Assembly: GCF_034190915.1 (NCBI RefSeq)
Contig: NW_026947503.1
Span: forward strand, 22,588,532-22,652,531
Direction: 5' to 3'
From: Cavia porcellus
Lineage: Eukaryota; Chordata; Mammalia; Rodentia; Caviidae
Length of the DNA stretch: 64,000 bases
The translations under genes were made by a program, and so were the position numbers. Below the pieces are notes generated by a model. The model did not search any database and was not told where the DNA came from. It worked only from the letters and a program-made list of their open reading frames with translations. Positions 36,301-48,559 of this stretch are shown one piece after another (positions within the stretch are counted from its first letter, which is position 1; each line of letters begins with the position of its first letter).

Positions 36301-36629
36301 ATATCTCTGATTATGTATACAACAATAGTAAGCCTCTTGAAGTTATTTTGACCTTGCTCTGACCTTGAAATATTAAAAGAAAACCATATATTTTCATGCA
36401 CATTCAACTTTACCTCTTAATCAAAAGCCTCTTTCTCTGCTTAAGGACAATCTCCAGAGCACTACGGCAAAGCCAAAGCTAATGGTTGAATATCAATAAC
36501 ATGAAATCATTAACTATTGAAAGTAGTGATAAAGAAGCCTTAATATGTTCCTCTGTTATTCTATAGACAGGCTGATTCTACCTGTGCAACGGGCTCACTT
36601 TTCAACTAACCACTAACAGACTTTAGATG
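33312..36629. other. Unassigned AT-rich sequence
   Basis: I see no gene or recognisable repeat family. It contains a short (GTTTT)n run near 34604-34632 and a C-rich patch near 35525. Small open frames show no motif. Confidence 0.4.
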
Positions 36630-36637
36630 GCTTAACC

Positions 36638-36717
36638 TAGTAGCGGTGAACCTATGGTGCATGTGCCATAGAGGGTGGTTGGTATCATTGAAAGCTTTAA
36701 GTGATTTGCCATCACTG
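36638..36717. mobile_element. 80-bp hAT-type miniature transposon with 8-bp target duplication
   Basis: The left end 'tagtagcggtgaacctatgg' and right end 'gatttgccatcactg' form imperfect inverted termini of the type cagtgatggtgaac. The flanks 'gcttaacc' (36630-36637) and 'gactaacc' (36718-36725) match at 6 of 8 positions, the 8-bp duplication expected for hAT. The subterminal motif 'gaacctatggtgcatgtgcc' resembles, from memory, the SPIN/OposCharlie-type hAT ends ('gaacctatggcacgcgtg'). It shares its termini with 1661-1718 but has a different interior. It is non-autonomous. Confidence 0.7.
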
Positions 36718-36739
36718 GACTAACCACTGTCTGCTCCAT

Positions 36740-37160
36740 ATTTTTGATCATTTTCTTTAGTTTTAAAACATTTTTCTGCCCCTTTGAGATACACATCTTT
36801 CCAAAAGTCTCTTGTAGGTTTTATGGGACTGTCTTTCCCAAAGACCTGAGACCCTCCCTTTTAAAATTGGTAAGTGAAGATAGTGCCCCTGTCTCCCTGT
36901 TTCTGTGGGAGGTAGGGACCTAATTTATCTTTCATGGGTTCTTTGCTCTACGCTTTAATTTTTCTCCTGTCATGAAGATACAAAGGAATTTAACCTTTCT
37001 TTTAGATATGAACTGTTACCAGGCACAGATGTCCTTCATCATCACTTCAACATTTAAAAGCTCAGATTGAATCCTAGTCTCTCTTCTACTGCAATGACTT
37101 TGAATAAAGTCTTTCTTTAATTTTTGTCTTTTCCATTGCCTGGTATATTTTTGACAAGTA
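36740..37160 (+). mobile_element. Possible LTR
   Basis: A poly(A)-signal-containing end 'gaataaagtctttctttaat' is followed by 'gcctggtatatttttgacaa', a pattern common at the R/U5 end of ERVL- or ERV1-type LTRs. The U3 is not recognised and the boundaries are not defined. Confidence 0.35.
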
Positions 37161-37660
37161 TGTGTTAATCAACCCTTTTTTCTGTGACAAAATACTTGAG
37201 AATGACAGGTTAAAGGAGGAAAACATTTATTTTGGCTCACAGTTTCTGAAGCTTCAGTTGGTAGTCAGCTTGCTCTGCTGCTTCAAGCCTGGGGCAAGAC
37301 AGAGCATTGTGGCAGGGAGAGCATGAGGGTGAACAGACTGCTCACCTCATGTCTATTGGCAAGCAAAAAGCAATAGAATGAGGAGGAGGAGGAGGCTGGG
37401 AATAAAATGTGCCCTTTTTTATCTTCTTTCCACTGACTCACGTCCTCCAAGTAGCTTCCACCTCCTACAGTTTCCACCAACTCCTAGTAGTTTATTCAAT
37501 TATGAATGCATTAATGGATTGATTCATTGTTTAGATGAGCATTCTCATGATGCAATCACTCTCTAAAATCCCACCTGTGAACTTTGTTGCATTAGCAATC
37601 AAGCTTTCACCCATACACATACACATCTTTGGGGAATGTTTGGTTTGCTTACCCAAACCA
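37161..37660 (-). mobile_element. MaLR-type LTR, antisense
   Basis: Antisense MaLR features appear in order: 'ttctgtgacaaaatacttga', 'ggaggaaaacatttattttg', 'gctcacagtttctgaagc', 'ctgctcacctcatg', 'ttccaccaactcctagtag', and the distal edge 'ctttggggaatgtttggttt' ending 'aaacca'. It is bounded by TG and CA. No internal sequence follows, so it is a solo LTR. A GAG repeat lies at about 37380-37394. Confidence 0.7.
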
Positions 37661-39399
37661 TAATGAATGGCACCCACCGTTAGCAAAACTTGAGGTGTTT
37701 GAAATTTTGAAAATTCTTTACAAAGTTTCTAAGAAGGCTGCATATCTCTGTGAGATATTTTAAAAAAAATAGCCCATCTTTTGTGAAAAGTCCATTTATT
37801 CATTCCTGATTCCATTTAAGTCCAGTTGTGGCTAAGAAAATTTTCTCTTTTTGGGAAAATAAAAAATGGCTTGAGGTTTACTTAGATAAATTGAGACTTC
37901 TATCTGAAGACTCCTCCTTCGTGATTGCTTTTCTTTAGACTTAATGGCATATCTTGCTGTCTTATTTTCTATAGGGAATATCACAAAAATGTGACATATT
38001 ACACAATTTGTTCTGCTAAAATCTAAGTTTTGCTTCAGTTTTGTATACATTTATTATCTCTTGGTTCCAGGCTTTTTTTTGGAGCCCAGTGTCAGACATG
38101 GAGAAGTTTGCTGTCTAGGGAGGAAAACTGACATTCACACTACTATTTCTGGAATAATACAAAGAAAAATACACAGTTGTATGATTTAGGGATATGCAAA
38201 TAAAACAAGGAGATTTATACGGGGCAATAACTAACATCCAAGAATTGTAAAAGAAAGAAGTCTAAAAGGAGGATGCCCAGTGACTTTTCTAAAGATCACA
38301 CAGTGATATTTTATTACGACTCAATTTAACTTTCTCTGCTGACTAATAATTTTAAGCACCTTTATGTGCTTATTGATTATTTTTTGGTAGATATATTTGA
38401 TCCATTTGAGGATATTTTCACTAGTAATATATTGAGCTTTACACTGAATTGTGTGCAATTTGGTCAAATATATTGTATATATGATTTGAGATTATCATGG
38501 TTTACTTTTTAAAAATTATCAATAAGGTAATTGGTATTTATGCATTTTTGAAAATGTTCAACAAATTTATTTCCCAGGATATACCTTTTATAAATATAAT
38601 GGCACAATATTTTTCTTATATCTTTGGTAGGCTTTTATGTTACTATTACTGTGATTTGTCTATCCTCCATCATATGAAGGGGTTTATATAGCTTGTTTTT
38701 TTCTATTTTGAAGCTTGTATTTACCAACAAAACTAACTAAGTTTGAAGTTGTCTTAATGGCAAAGTTCTGACCAAAATCTGAATCTCATTCAAACTTATT
38801 TCCCTTGCTAATAGTATCAAGTGGTGCATTACCAAGAAACTTTTTCAATTTCAACTAAATTCTACATCTTTATATAAAATTATTCTTAGTATTTTATTAT
38901 TTCTTTAAAAGGACTGTCATAATAATTTCTTTTTCACTACTGATGCTTTTATGTAAATCTTTAAAAAAAGCTAACTTGTACATAAAACAGAAAATGGGAT
39001 GGAGAATTACACAATGGTGAATTTTAGCCACCACAGTTCATCCTTGCAACTGAGTACAGTGAAACATTTCAGAAAACTATGAAGACAAAATATCAGTTGA
39101 CTCTGAAAACAATAAAAATAGGTGAAGCATAAAATGGCATCAAAAATAATAAAATCAATTCCAGATGGGTGAATTTCTTTGGCAATAAAATATGGAGCTA
39201 CAATATCTGTGAAAAAGAAAAGCTATTCTAGACAAGAAAAGGGACCTTTTGGTGCCAGATCATGCATGATACAATCCCCACATGGAGCAAACCAAGGAGA
39301 GGGATTCCGTGCATGGGCTGAGATCCATGACTTATCTATCTACAAATTAGACAACTTCAAATCAGTACAAGAGCGATGTTGTGTAACTTGAGCTTTAGA
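37661..39399. other. Mostly unassigned sequence
   Basis: No gene is recognised. A weak MIR-like tail may lie at 38279-38355. Text near 39000-39400 could be the 5' part of the following ancient L1, but I cannot show it. Confidence 0.4.
38279..38355 (+). repeat. Possible MIR 3' part
   Basis: 'cttttctaaagatcacacag' followed by a diverged 'gactcaatttaac' resembles the MIR segment 'aggtcacacag...gattcgaacc'. The match is short. Confidence 0.3.
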
Positions 39400-39638
39400 C
39401 TACTGGACAAAAGGAGGAAAATATGAGCTGAATATAACTGTACTGACTATCTAACAAATAGAAATAGCAAACTCTAGAAAAATATAGTAGAGCTCAGAAT
39501 CTATACAACACATTTTACATAATACATATACCAGGATCATCAAAATGTAATTAAAACTCAAAAGACACTGAATGAATGATGACATTGAGAGGACACATGT
39601 GTTTTAATAATTACAGAAAGTATTAAAACAGCAATTAT

Positions 39639-39753
39639 TATTATTTTAAATTTTTCCCTCTTTTCTCTTTTTATCAGTACTGAGGATTGAACTCACAACC
39701 ACCTGTTTACAAGGTAGGTGCTTAATGCTGCTGAGCTAAATCCCCAGCTCTGT
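39639..39753 (-). repeat. ID SINE, antisense
   Basis: 'cagtactgaggattgaactc' through 'ctgagctaaatccccagctc' is the antisense ID core preceded by a T-rich tail. Target duplications are 'aaaacagcaattat' (39625-39638) and 'aaaacagtaattat' (39754-39767). Confidence 0.93.
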
Positions 39754-41512
39754 AAAACAGTAATTATAACAGTGCCCTAGAAGATAAAGGAAAATACAAA
39801 AAGGAAGTACAAATTATGGCAAGTAGTCAAAGAATAATTAGAACCTAAATTTACTAAATATGAGTTAAAATATTTTCTCGATGGGCTAGTAGAATGAACA
39901 TGATAGAGGAAAAATTCAGCAAACTTCAAAATAACTTTTAAAAGCATGCATTCTGAAATAGAAGTATTTAAAGCAATCAGATTCAAGGACAATACAGTAA
40001 TTAAGAATTGGGAGTTAATATAATATGTACAATGTGTGTATTTAAGCTCCAGAAGAGTAGAAAAACTTTGTGCAAGCATTTAAATAAAAATTTTGCAAAA
40101 TTTACATTTATACATGTACAGCTACATCAAAGTAATACAAAATGTGCACAAAGATGATGAAATACTTCCCAGTAAAAATTAGAAAACAAAAAAAAACACT
40201 AAAACATGAGAGAAAATAGAAATAAGGAACAATGATCTCAATCACTCAATAATAACTATGGCAGCTAACAAGTAAAATAATATTCTAAGTAAAGTTGAAA
40301 TAATATTCTAAAATTGCTATAAGATAAGCCTTTCAAAAGACAACCCACAAAATATCAGTAATAAAACAAAACATGAAAGGCAATTAAGAGAATTCTTTGA
40401 CCACAAATCTGATCTTCAAGGCATGCATGAAACTCTTCCTCAGATTAAAGAGAAATTGAACTAATTTGGACAATCAGCAATAGGACAATCTGAGTAATGC
40501 TTTCATTGCACATTTTATAATACATGTGACTTCTTTCAGTGTACACTATGAGAGCATTGTAAAAAGTGTTTAGTGTATGTGGCAATACCACACAGCACAA
40601 GCATGATACAAAGTTTACTGAGACTTTTAAAAGTGGTTTACATAGTTCCAACATCTTTACCTATTTTATGAAGTTGCACAATATTAATTTTATGTCCAGA
40701 TAGAATATTGATTTGCATATGTTAATTCCTAGATAATCTACTGAAATACAATACAGAAAAGTTTCTCATTAGATGCACAGAAATGATAGCAATGAAAAAA
40801 AAGAGGGTAGAAAAGTATATAATATGGTGGTCTTGTATCTATCAGTATGCACATTTATAGCCTAAACATTTCAGTTAAAAGTCTAAAGATTGAATGAGTG
40901 AATAAAAAGGTAAGAACCTTCAGTGTGCTTTCCAGTAGGGACACACTTAAAGATCAGAGATTTAAAATACAAGTGTTGGAAAATAATGTACCACACAAAT
41001 AGCATAAGACTGAGTTTCTACATTATTTCAATTAACATCAGAATATTTTATAAAAAGTAAAAGGGAATCATTGATAAAGAAAACTTGCATTATAAATATG
41101 AGCTCAATAAAAATGAGACAAAAAGTAAATCAAAAATGAATAGATGGATGTAAATAAAAGATTTTTACTGTGTTTCAGCAACTAGGAAAAGAACTACAAG
41201 AAATAATAAAAATGTAGATCTAAGTATTTTGATCTAATAGAAATTTATGAATATTATAAAAATCAATGTCAGACTCACTGAGGAGACATGTTTAATGATG
41301 AGTTGCACCAGATTTAAAATGTTGAAAATTGTATTTTAGAAATCTATTCATTTTAATAACAATAATACAAAGATAGAAAACACAATACTCAAAAATTAAA
41401 TATCATTTATATATAAAATCAACCTTTTTGAAATAATGTTGAAATGAGATATATCTTCAAATAAATAAAAAATTGTACAAATATTACAAATAATGAGTTA
41501 AAGACCTGCTTA

Positions 41513-41697
41513 AGGGCTGGGGATATAACTCAGCAGCACAGCACCTGCCTGAGACATCTTGGAAAAAGTTCAACTCATTAAAACTGAAAAAAAGTTGGAG
41601 ATATAACTCAATAGTAAAAGCACCTGCCTGGCAATTGCAAGCTCCTGAGTTTAATTTCTGGTACAAAAAAATAAAAAAAATAAAAGAAGAAGAAGAA
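41513..41697 (+). repeat. Tandem ID dimer
   Basis: Two ID-like monomers lie head to tail: 'gggctggggatataactcag' with a damaged 3' half and A-run, then 'gttggagatataactcaata' with 'gcacctgcctggcaattgca' and 'cctgagtttaatttc', ending in an A-rich (AAAT/GAA)n tail. A dimeric ID or an ID inserted into the tail of another would both fit. Confidence 0.85.
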
Positions 41698-42186
41698 ATG
41701 AATTGACAAAAGAGAACTAAAAAATCTATAATCTCTCTATCAAAGAAATTAAATTATTTACCAAAAAATTTTGTTGTAACAAAACTCAGACTCATGATAG
41801 TTGAGGAAGAAACAATATAAATTTCACAAAAGAATTTTTCTAAAAAATGGGTGAGTAAAGATAATTTACTAAAACTCCTTGTTTTAGGAAGGCAGCAAAT
41901 CTCTAGTACAAAAATCTACTGAAAAAAATTATATAACCAAGGAAAAAATTAGCAACTAATATCCTCATGAACACAAATCAAAAATTCATAAACACAATCC
42001 TAGTAAAGCATATTTAATATATTTAAATGCCAAAAATGCATTACAGCATCAGATTTATCTAAAGACTGCAAAGTAGTTGACATTAAAATCCAGTCAACAA
42101 TAACGTACACATAGAATATTATTTCCTTTTTTGTTTTTTTTATTTTAAAGAGATTAAAAGAAAACAAAATAACAAAAACAAATGAT

Positions 42187-42848
42187 CATGTGATTCTTAT
42201 TTTTTGCTTTATTGATATGGTGGATTATATTTATTGATTTGCGTATGTTGAACCATCCTTGCATTCCTGGGATGAATCCCACTTGGTCATGGTGTATAAT
42301 CTTCTTGATGATTTGCTGGATCCTATTTGCCAATATTTTATTGAGGATTTTTGCATCTATGTTCATTAGGGAGATCGGTCTGTAGTTCTCTTTTTTAGCT
42401 GGGTCTTTCTCAGGTTTTGGTACTAGAGTAATATTTGCTTCCATGAATGACTTAGGTAGGATTGCTTCCCTTTCAATTTCATTGAATAGTTTGAGGAGTG
42501 TCGGCATTAGGTCTTCTTTGTATTTCTTGTAGAATTCTGCAGTGAATCCATCTGGGCCTGGGCTCTTCTTGGTGGGTAAGGACTTAATTACATTTTCAAT
42601 TTCATTAACAGAGATTGGGTTATTCAACAGTTTTACATCCTCTTGTTCTAGCTTTGGCACTTCATATGCTTTAATAATCTGTCTATTTCTTCTGTGTTAT
42701 CAAACTTTTGAGAGTAGAGGTTTTCAAAATAGGTGTTGATCTTCTGTGTTTCTATTGGGTCTGTAGTGATTTCTCCTTTTTCATTTCTTATTGCATGAAT
42801 TTGAGCTTTTTCTTCCCTTTTTTAAATAAGGTTAGCTAGGGGCTTATC
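42187..42848 (-). pseudogene. L1 ORF2 fragment: N-terminal part of reverse transcriptase
   Basis: A 168-codon minus-strand frame (42154-42660) carries '[20 protein letters not shown]', '[20 protein letters not shown]', '[19 protein letters not shown]' and 'NKNHMII', i.e. RT motifs 0 to 2, ending just before the motif with the first catalytic aspartate. The last residues of that frame come from flanking DNA. Upstream text to ~42848 continues ORF2 in other frames. Neither catalytic centre is present, so no enzyme can be made. Confidence 0.9.
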
Positions 42849-43675
42849 GACAAATTGGGTAGAAACATTGAAGACATAGGAGTAGGTAGAGAATTCATGA
42901 ACAGGACTCAAACCGCACGGGAAATACTTCCCAGAATCAATAACTGGGACCACTTCTTATTAAAAAGTTTCTGCATGTCAAAAGAAATCTCCAGCATAGT
43001 GAAAAGAAAACCCACAAACTGGGAAAAGATTTTAGTGAACTCTCTCTCAGACAAGGGACTCTTGTCTAAAACATATAAAGAATTAAAAAACTCAGACCTC
43101 CAAAATTCAAAGATCCAATCCAAAAATGGGCATCTGAGATGAATACACAATTCTCAGATGAAGAAATGCAAATGGAAAATAAATACATGAAAAAATGCTC
43201 ATTATCATTGGTCATTAGAGAAATGCAAATTAAAACCACACTGAGATACCATCTCACTCCTGAAAGAATGGCCAGGATCAAGAAAACCAACAACAAATGC
43301 TGGAGAGGCTGTGGGGAAAAAGGAACTCTACTGCACTGTTGGTGGGAGTGTAGACTGGTACAGCCTTTGTGGAGGTCTGTCTGGAGATTTCTCAAAAAGT
43401 TGGGATTGGAAATACCATTTATTCCAGCTATTCCACTTCTAGGCATATTCCCAGAAGAACTGAAAGCATCATACCACAGTGTTATATGTGCACCTATGTT
43501 TATAGCAGCACAATTTGTAATCGCCAGATCTTGGAAACAACCCAAGTGTCCATCAACTGAGGAATGGATAAAAAAGTTGTGGTATTTCTATACAATGGAG
43601 TATTATTCAGCTATAAAAAAGATCACATTGAGATATTTATCAATAAATGGGCGCAGCTTGAGACCATACTCATAA
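42849..43675 (+). pseudogene. L1 ORF2 C-terminal fragment with cysteine-rich motif
   Basis: The frame at 42855-43142 ('NIEDIGVGREFMNRTQTA', '[20 protein letters not shown]') continues after a single frameshift near 43140 into the 178-codon frame at 43139-43675. That frame holds '[19 protein letters not shown]', the zinc-knuckle-like '[18 protein letters not shown]' (C-x3-C-x7-H-x4-C), '[15 protein letters not shown]' and '[20 protein letters not shown]', with the stop at 43673-43675. This is the standard L1 ORF2 C-terminus. The intact motif and single frameshift indicate recent insertion. Confidence 0.92.
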
Positions 43676-44862
43676 GTGAAACAAATCAGTCTCGCATGTA
43701 TGAATACTGAATAGTTTCCCTAATGTAAGTAATGATTCAAATATATAAAAATATGTGGTAATCATGATTCCCCATTATGTGGCCTTGAAGCCTTATTAAA
43801 AAAAATTAAAAAGTTTTCACTTATTAATTAGAAAGGCTTTATTCTGAGCTTCTTGATATGGAAATATTTGAAGCTATAGTATATGAAGTTTTATCCAAAT
43901 ATTTCAAGGAAAAAGACAGACACTATGGTAACTACTATTAAATCGGGTTATTTGGTGGTGAAGCACGAGGTTGCTGAAACAGTCATGCTTTGACCTCTAT
44001 TGTTATATTGTTATGTCCTGTTTTATCTCAATCTCTCCCTTATTCTTTAAAAAAATTATTTAGTTATTTCTTATGTTTGTTTTAATTAAGGGGAAAATTA
44101 AAAAAATAGGATATATAATAGTAACTCTTTTTGATTTCCTATTAACTTGTTTTGAAGTCCTGTAATACTCCCACGATCTTGTTTTGACTGATTAGACTCT
44201 GTTCCATTCTGTGCGATAGTATCAAGTTTGAGGGTATAGGCAACTACTTTGAAGGCAATAAGATTCACTGAGATGCCCATTCTGGTTTGACTATTGTCCA
44301 ACTTTATAATATCTAATGAGATAGACAATTCTTTTTAAGGAAACAAGAGACAACGTTAATAACCATTGTTGATAACCTTGTACTCTGTTCTACATCATGT
44401 GCTATGTCTATCCTTGGTTTTGACTGACAGCTTTGTTTTGCCATATTTGACTTTATTCTCTCCCCCCCCCAAAAAAAAGTAATAAGAACTAAGGAGTAAT
44501 AAAATCCAAAATGTGTAAATTTTGTTGTAAAAAAGAGAGGGGGAAAAAAAAGAGCTCTAACGGATATAACAGCAAGTGTGTTTAGGGGTGTTAAATAGCT
44601 GACTATATTAATGTTTTTGGATCATTGAACACAGCTGTTTGCAGTCTCTCTGTTTGAATGTCCACTTTGTATTCTTTGATACTGTGATTTGAGCAACTAT
44701 TTCCAAGATGATAATATGTAATCTATTAACAGGTGATTTCTTACTGCTATGTTTTTTTTTTTCTTTGTAGTTCTGTATTATGTGTACCCTTACACCGCTT
44801 TGTTTTGTTTTGTGTTTTTCTCTTTTTCCTCGTAAATAAAATTAAAAAAAAACAGTAGAATA
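43676..44862 (+). other. L1 3'UTR (~1.2 kb)
   Basis: The sequence follows the ORF2 stop and ends in an A-rich tail after 'taaataaaa'. It is collinear with 32190-33302 and, in reverse, with 56100-56640, so it defines the 3'UTR of a local L1 subfamily. It includes a C-run of ~9 followed by A-run near 44462-44477. Confidence 0.85.
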
Positions 44863-45279
44863 AATATAGGATTCTGAAACAAGCTGAAATGAAATTAATA
44901 ATAGTAACTATATTTTGTATTGTTATCATTAAAATAGTGATGCAGATTGCAAGACACAGGCATGCCAAACAAATCAAACAATATAAACAATCCCAGTTTC
45001 TTTCTCTGAACTAATAGGATCAATGGTACAATTATCTTAATTATCTTGTGACTGTGCATAATATATATATATACATATTTTCCTTTCTTCTCTTCTCTTT
45101 TTATCCCCATCCCAGTTGGTCTTTTCCTTTGAGCAGTTTGACACCCATTACAACATCTATGGTATCTTTTGGATCTTGTTAATCCTCCAGTTTCTTACAC
45201 TAGGGAGAAAATACAATGGTTTACACATGTGAATCTGATTTATTGCACTAATGAGTATTATCTCTAGTTGCAACTTTTT

Positions 45280-48200
45280 TCGTGTGTTTATTTGCCATTT
45301 GTATCTCTTCCTCTCAGAAGTGTGTATTCATCTCTGATGAATTGAATTGATGATTGAATGATGATGGAATCTCAGATGAATTTGAATTTCGGGGGTCTGA
45401 TTTTTTTTAAATTTCTTTATGTGTTCTGGACAGGAGTCTTTTGTCTGAGGGACATTTGGCTAAGATTTTTTCACAATTTGTGGGTTTTCTTTTCACTTTG
45501 TTGGAGATTTCTTTTGAAATGCAAAACCTTTTTAACAAATGAGAACCCAGATGTTGTTTCTGTGAAGTATTTCCTGTGTAGTTTCATTTATGTTCATGAA
45601 CACTCTGCTTATCCCTATGTCTTCCAGCAGATTTAGTAGTGTTTCTGTTTTAACATTTGGATCTTTGATCCATTTTGACTTCAGTTTAGTGCATCGTAAT
45701 AGTCATGGGCTAGTATTAGTTTTCAGCAAATGGAAAGCAAGATTTTCCAACACCACTTATTAAAGAGGCTGTCTTTCTTCCAGAGAACTTGTTGGGCTCC
45801 TTTGTCAAAGATAAGGTTGCTGAATGTGTTTGAAGCTGTGGCTGTGTCTTCTAATCTATTCCACTGAACTTAAGATCTGTTTTTTTGCCAGAACAGTATA
45901 ATTCCAAGTCAGGGATTGTGATGTCTCCTGCCTTGGCTTTTTTTTCCCCAGGATTATCTTTGCTATTCTAGGTATCTTCAGGTTCCAAGTGAATTTTAAG
46001 AATGATTTCTCTAGATCTGTGGGGTATGCTAGTAGTATTTTGATTAGAATCGCATTAAACCTGTGTTACAATTTTAGGAGAATGGCTATTTTCACAATGC
46101 TTGTACTTCTCATCCATCAACAAAGATTGTCTTTCCATTTTCTGTAAGCCTCATCAATTTCTTTTCTCAAAATACTGTAAGTTTCAGTGTACAGATCTTT
46201 TGCTTCTTTTATTAAGCTGACTCCTAAGCATTTCATTTTTTTGGTTGGTATTTTGAAGTGTGTGGTTTTTCTAGTTTCCCTTTCGGTGAGTTTATGGTTT
46301 GTGTACAGGGATGCTATTGACTTTTGAGTATTGATTTTGTACTCAGCTATGCTACTGAATTTGTTTATTAAGTCTAGAAGTTGGTTTGTAGAGTTTTGGA
46401 GGTCTTCTATGTAAAATATCATATCTGAAAATAATGATAATTTAACTTTTCCTTTCCTATCCTTCTTCCTTTTATTTCTCTCTCTTGTCTAATTGCTCTG
46501 GCTAATGTTTACAGATCTATACTGAAGAAGAGTGGTGATAATGGACATTTTGTCTTGTTTCTGATTTTAGGTTGAAAGCTTTCAGTTTTTGTTTGCTTAA
46601 TAAGATGTCAGCTATTGGTTTTTCATATATGGCTTTTATCAAATTGAAGTAAAGATCATCTATTGTGATTTTTTGTAGGATTTTTTATTGTGAACTACTG
46701 TTGGACTTTTCAAAAACTTTTTCTGCATCTATTGAGATGATCATGTGATTCTTGTCTTTGGCTCTATTGATATGGTGTATTACATTTATTCATTTGCGTA
46801 TGTTGAGCTATCCCTGGTTTCCTGGAATGATTCCCAGTTGGTCATGGTGTATGATTTTCTTCATGATTTGCTACATTCTGTTTGCCAGTATATTATTGAA
46901 GATTTTTGCATCTACGTTCATTAGGGAGATTGGCCTATAGTTGTCTTTTTTGGTGGATACTTTTCTGGTTTTGGTATTAGGGTAATACTTACTTTCAGGA
47001 ATGAGTTAGGGAGAATTTCTTCCCTTTCAATTTCATTGAAGAATTTAAGGAGCATTGGTATTAAGTCTTACTAAATGTCTTGCACCATTCAGTTGTGAAT
47101 CAATCAGGACTTGGGCTTTTCTTTGTTGATAAGGTTCTAATTAAATTTTCAATTTCGTTAACTGAAACTGGGTTATTCAGTAATTTATATCAGCTTTGTT
47201 AATTCATATATTTGAAGGAATATGTCCATTTCTTCTGTGTCAATGAATCTTTCAAAATAAAGGTTTTCAAAGTAGGTATATATGATCTTCTGGATTTCCA
47301 CAGGATCTGTAGTGATTTCAACTATTTAATTCCTTATTACATGAATTTGAGCTTTTCTTTCCTTTTTATATAAGATTCTTTAGAGCTTATCAATATTATT
47401 CTTTCAAAGAACCAACTCTTCAATCCATCAATTCTTTTTATAGTTTTATTAGTTTCATTTGTGTTAATGCCTGTGCTGATTCTTATAATTTCCTCTTCTT
47501 TTTTTTTGGTGGGGGGGGGCTTTTGGCTTTTGGCTTTTGGCTTGACTTGCTTTTCTTTTTCTAGATGTTTGAGGTTTAACATTATGTTGTTTATTTGTAT
47601 TCATTCAGTTTTCCTGATGTAAGAATTTAATACAATAAATTTCCCTCTGAGAATTGCTTTCATTGTGTCCCACGGGTTCAAGAAAGTTGCATTGCATTCA
47701 CATTAGTTTGTGGATATTGTTTAATATCCTCTGAGACCCATTGATTATTCAGGAGGGTGTTGTTTAATTTCCCTGTGTTTATGGAGTTTTTTTAGGTTTC
47801 TTTTGTCATTAACTTCCCATTTCATGGCTCTATAGTCAGATAACATGCATGGGACTATTTCAATTCTTTTGATTTACTTAAAAACGTTCTGTGGACCAGT
47901 ATATGGTCTCTTTTAAAGAATGACCCATCTGCAGCTGAGAACAATGTGTATTCTGATGTTGTTATGTGGAATACTCTGAGAACATTCAATAAATTGATTT
48001 GTTCACATTGTTGATTCAGTTTTTTTATTTGCTGAGCTACTGTCTAGTTGATATATCTCTTTGTGACAACTGAATGTTAAAGTTCCCCCATTACAATTGT
48101 GGTATTGCTTATTTGATTCCTCATGCCTATTTGTATTTGTCTTATACAGTTAGTTGCTCCTGTATGTGTTGCAAATATATTTAAGATTCTTATGTCTTCC

Positions 48201-48515
48201 TCTTGAAGTTTTTCCCTGACCAATATGTAGTGACTTTCTTTATCTCTTTTGATCATTCTTAGTTTGTAGTTTACATTGTCTGCAAACAGAATGGCTACCT
48301 CTGCCTTTTTCTGGGTTCCTGTTGCGTGAAGTACTGTTTTGCATCCTTTGATTTCACTCCATGAATTTCCTTTTAAGTTAGGTGGGTTTATTGTGTACAA
48401 CATATGATTGGATTTTATTTCTTAATCCATTCTGCTAGCCTGTCTCTTTTAATTGGTGAATGGAGATCATGTACATTGATGCTTTCAGTTGATATGTATC
48501 GGCTTATTTCTGTCA
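45280..48515 (-). pseudogene. L1 ORF2, inactivated
   Basis: Minus-strand segments show the endonuclease start 'HDLHSPIKRDRLAEWIKK' (near 48420-48475) and further endonuclease text 'KAEVAILFADNVNYKLRMI' with 'EEDIRILNIFATHTGA' (48077-48403). The post-active-site RT segment 'STNQLLDLINKFSSIAEYKI' lies at 46117-46422. Stops and frame changes occur throughout, and the C-terminal cysteine-rich region is deleted (joint ~45280). A GC-rich slip 'gggggggggcttttggc' with three 7-bp repeats lies near 47510-47540. Confidence 0.85.
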
Positions 48516-48559
48516 TGTTATCTTTCTTCTGTTGATTCATTACTTTCCTCTTCTGTTTA

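Larger units (their letters stand above)
39400..42160 (+). mobile_element. Ancient L1, internal part (ORF1 C-term to RT), interrupted
   Basis: Near 40380-40450, 'gaattctttgaccac' to 'cttcctcagattaaagag' resembles the ORF1 C-terminal end. At 40920-41110, text such as 'agggacacacttaaagatca' and 'aaaaagtaaaagggaatcat' resembles the ORF2 endonuclease region. At 41940-42010, 'atcctcatgaacacaaatc' and 'attcataaacacaatcctag' match the RT region. All frames are closed. ID SINEs are inserted at 39639-39753 and 41513-41697. A younger L1 starts at ~42165. An L1 3' piece at 50218-50520 may be its continuation beyond the nested insertions. Boundaries are loose. Confidence 0.5.
42165..44862 (+). mobile_element. 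Young L1 with inverted 5' segment (twin priming)
   Basis: The left ~680 bp (to ~42848) are L1 ORF2 on the minus strand. The rest is L1 ORF2 C-terminus and 3'UTR on the plus strand. The joint is at about 42848 ('aggggcttatc' meets 'gacaaattgggtagaaac'), and the ORF2 part between RT and the C-terminal region is missing. This is the classic outcome of twin priming during L1 insertion. Open stretches of 168 and 178 codons show it is the youngest L1 sequence here. The 3' end is at 'taaataaaattaaaaaaaaa'. No clear target duplication was found. Confidence 0.85.

Noticed and set aside
43066..43545. 159-codon ORF on the minus strand
   Set aside because: Antisense shadow of the L1 ORF2 C-terminus, which is recognised on the plus strand.
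47510..47541. Regularly spaced short repeats as a possible CRISPR-like or regulatory array
   Set aside because: Only a G-run and three to four 7-bp repeats inside an antisense L1 ORF2. This is simple slippage, and CRISPR is not expected in a mammalian genome.
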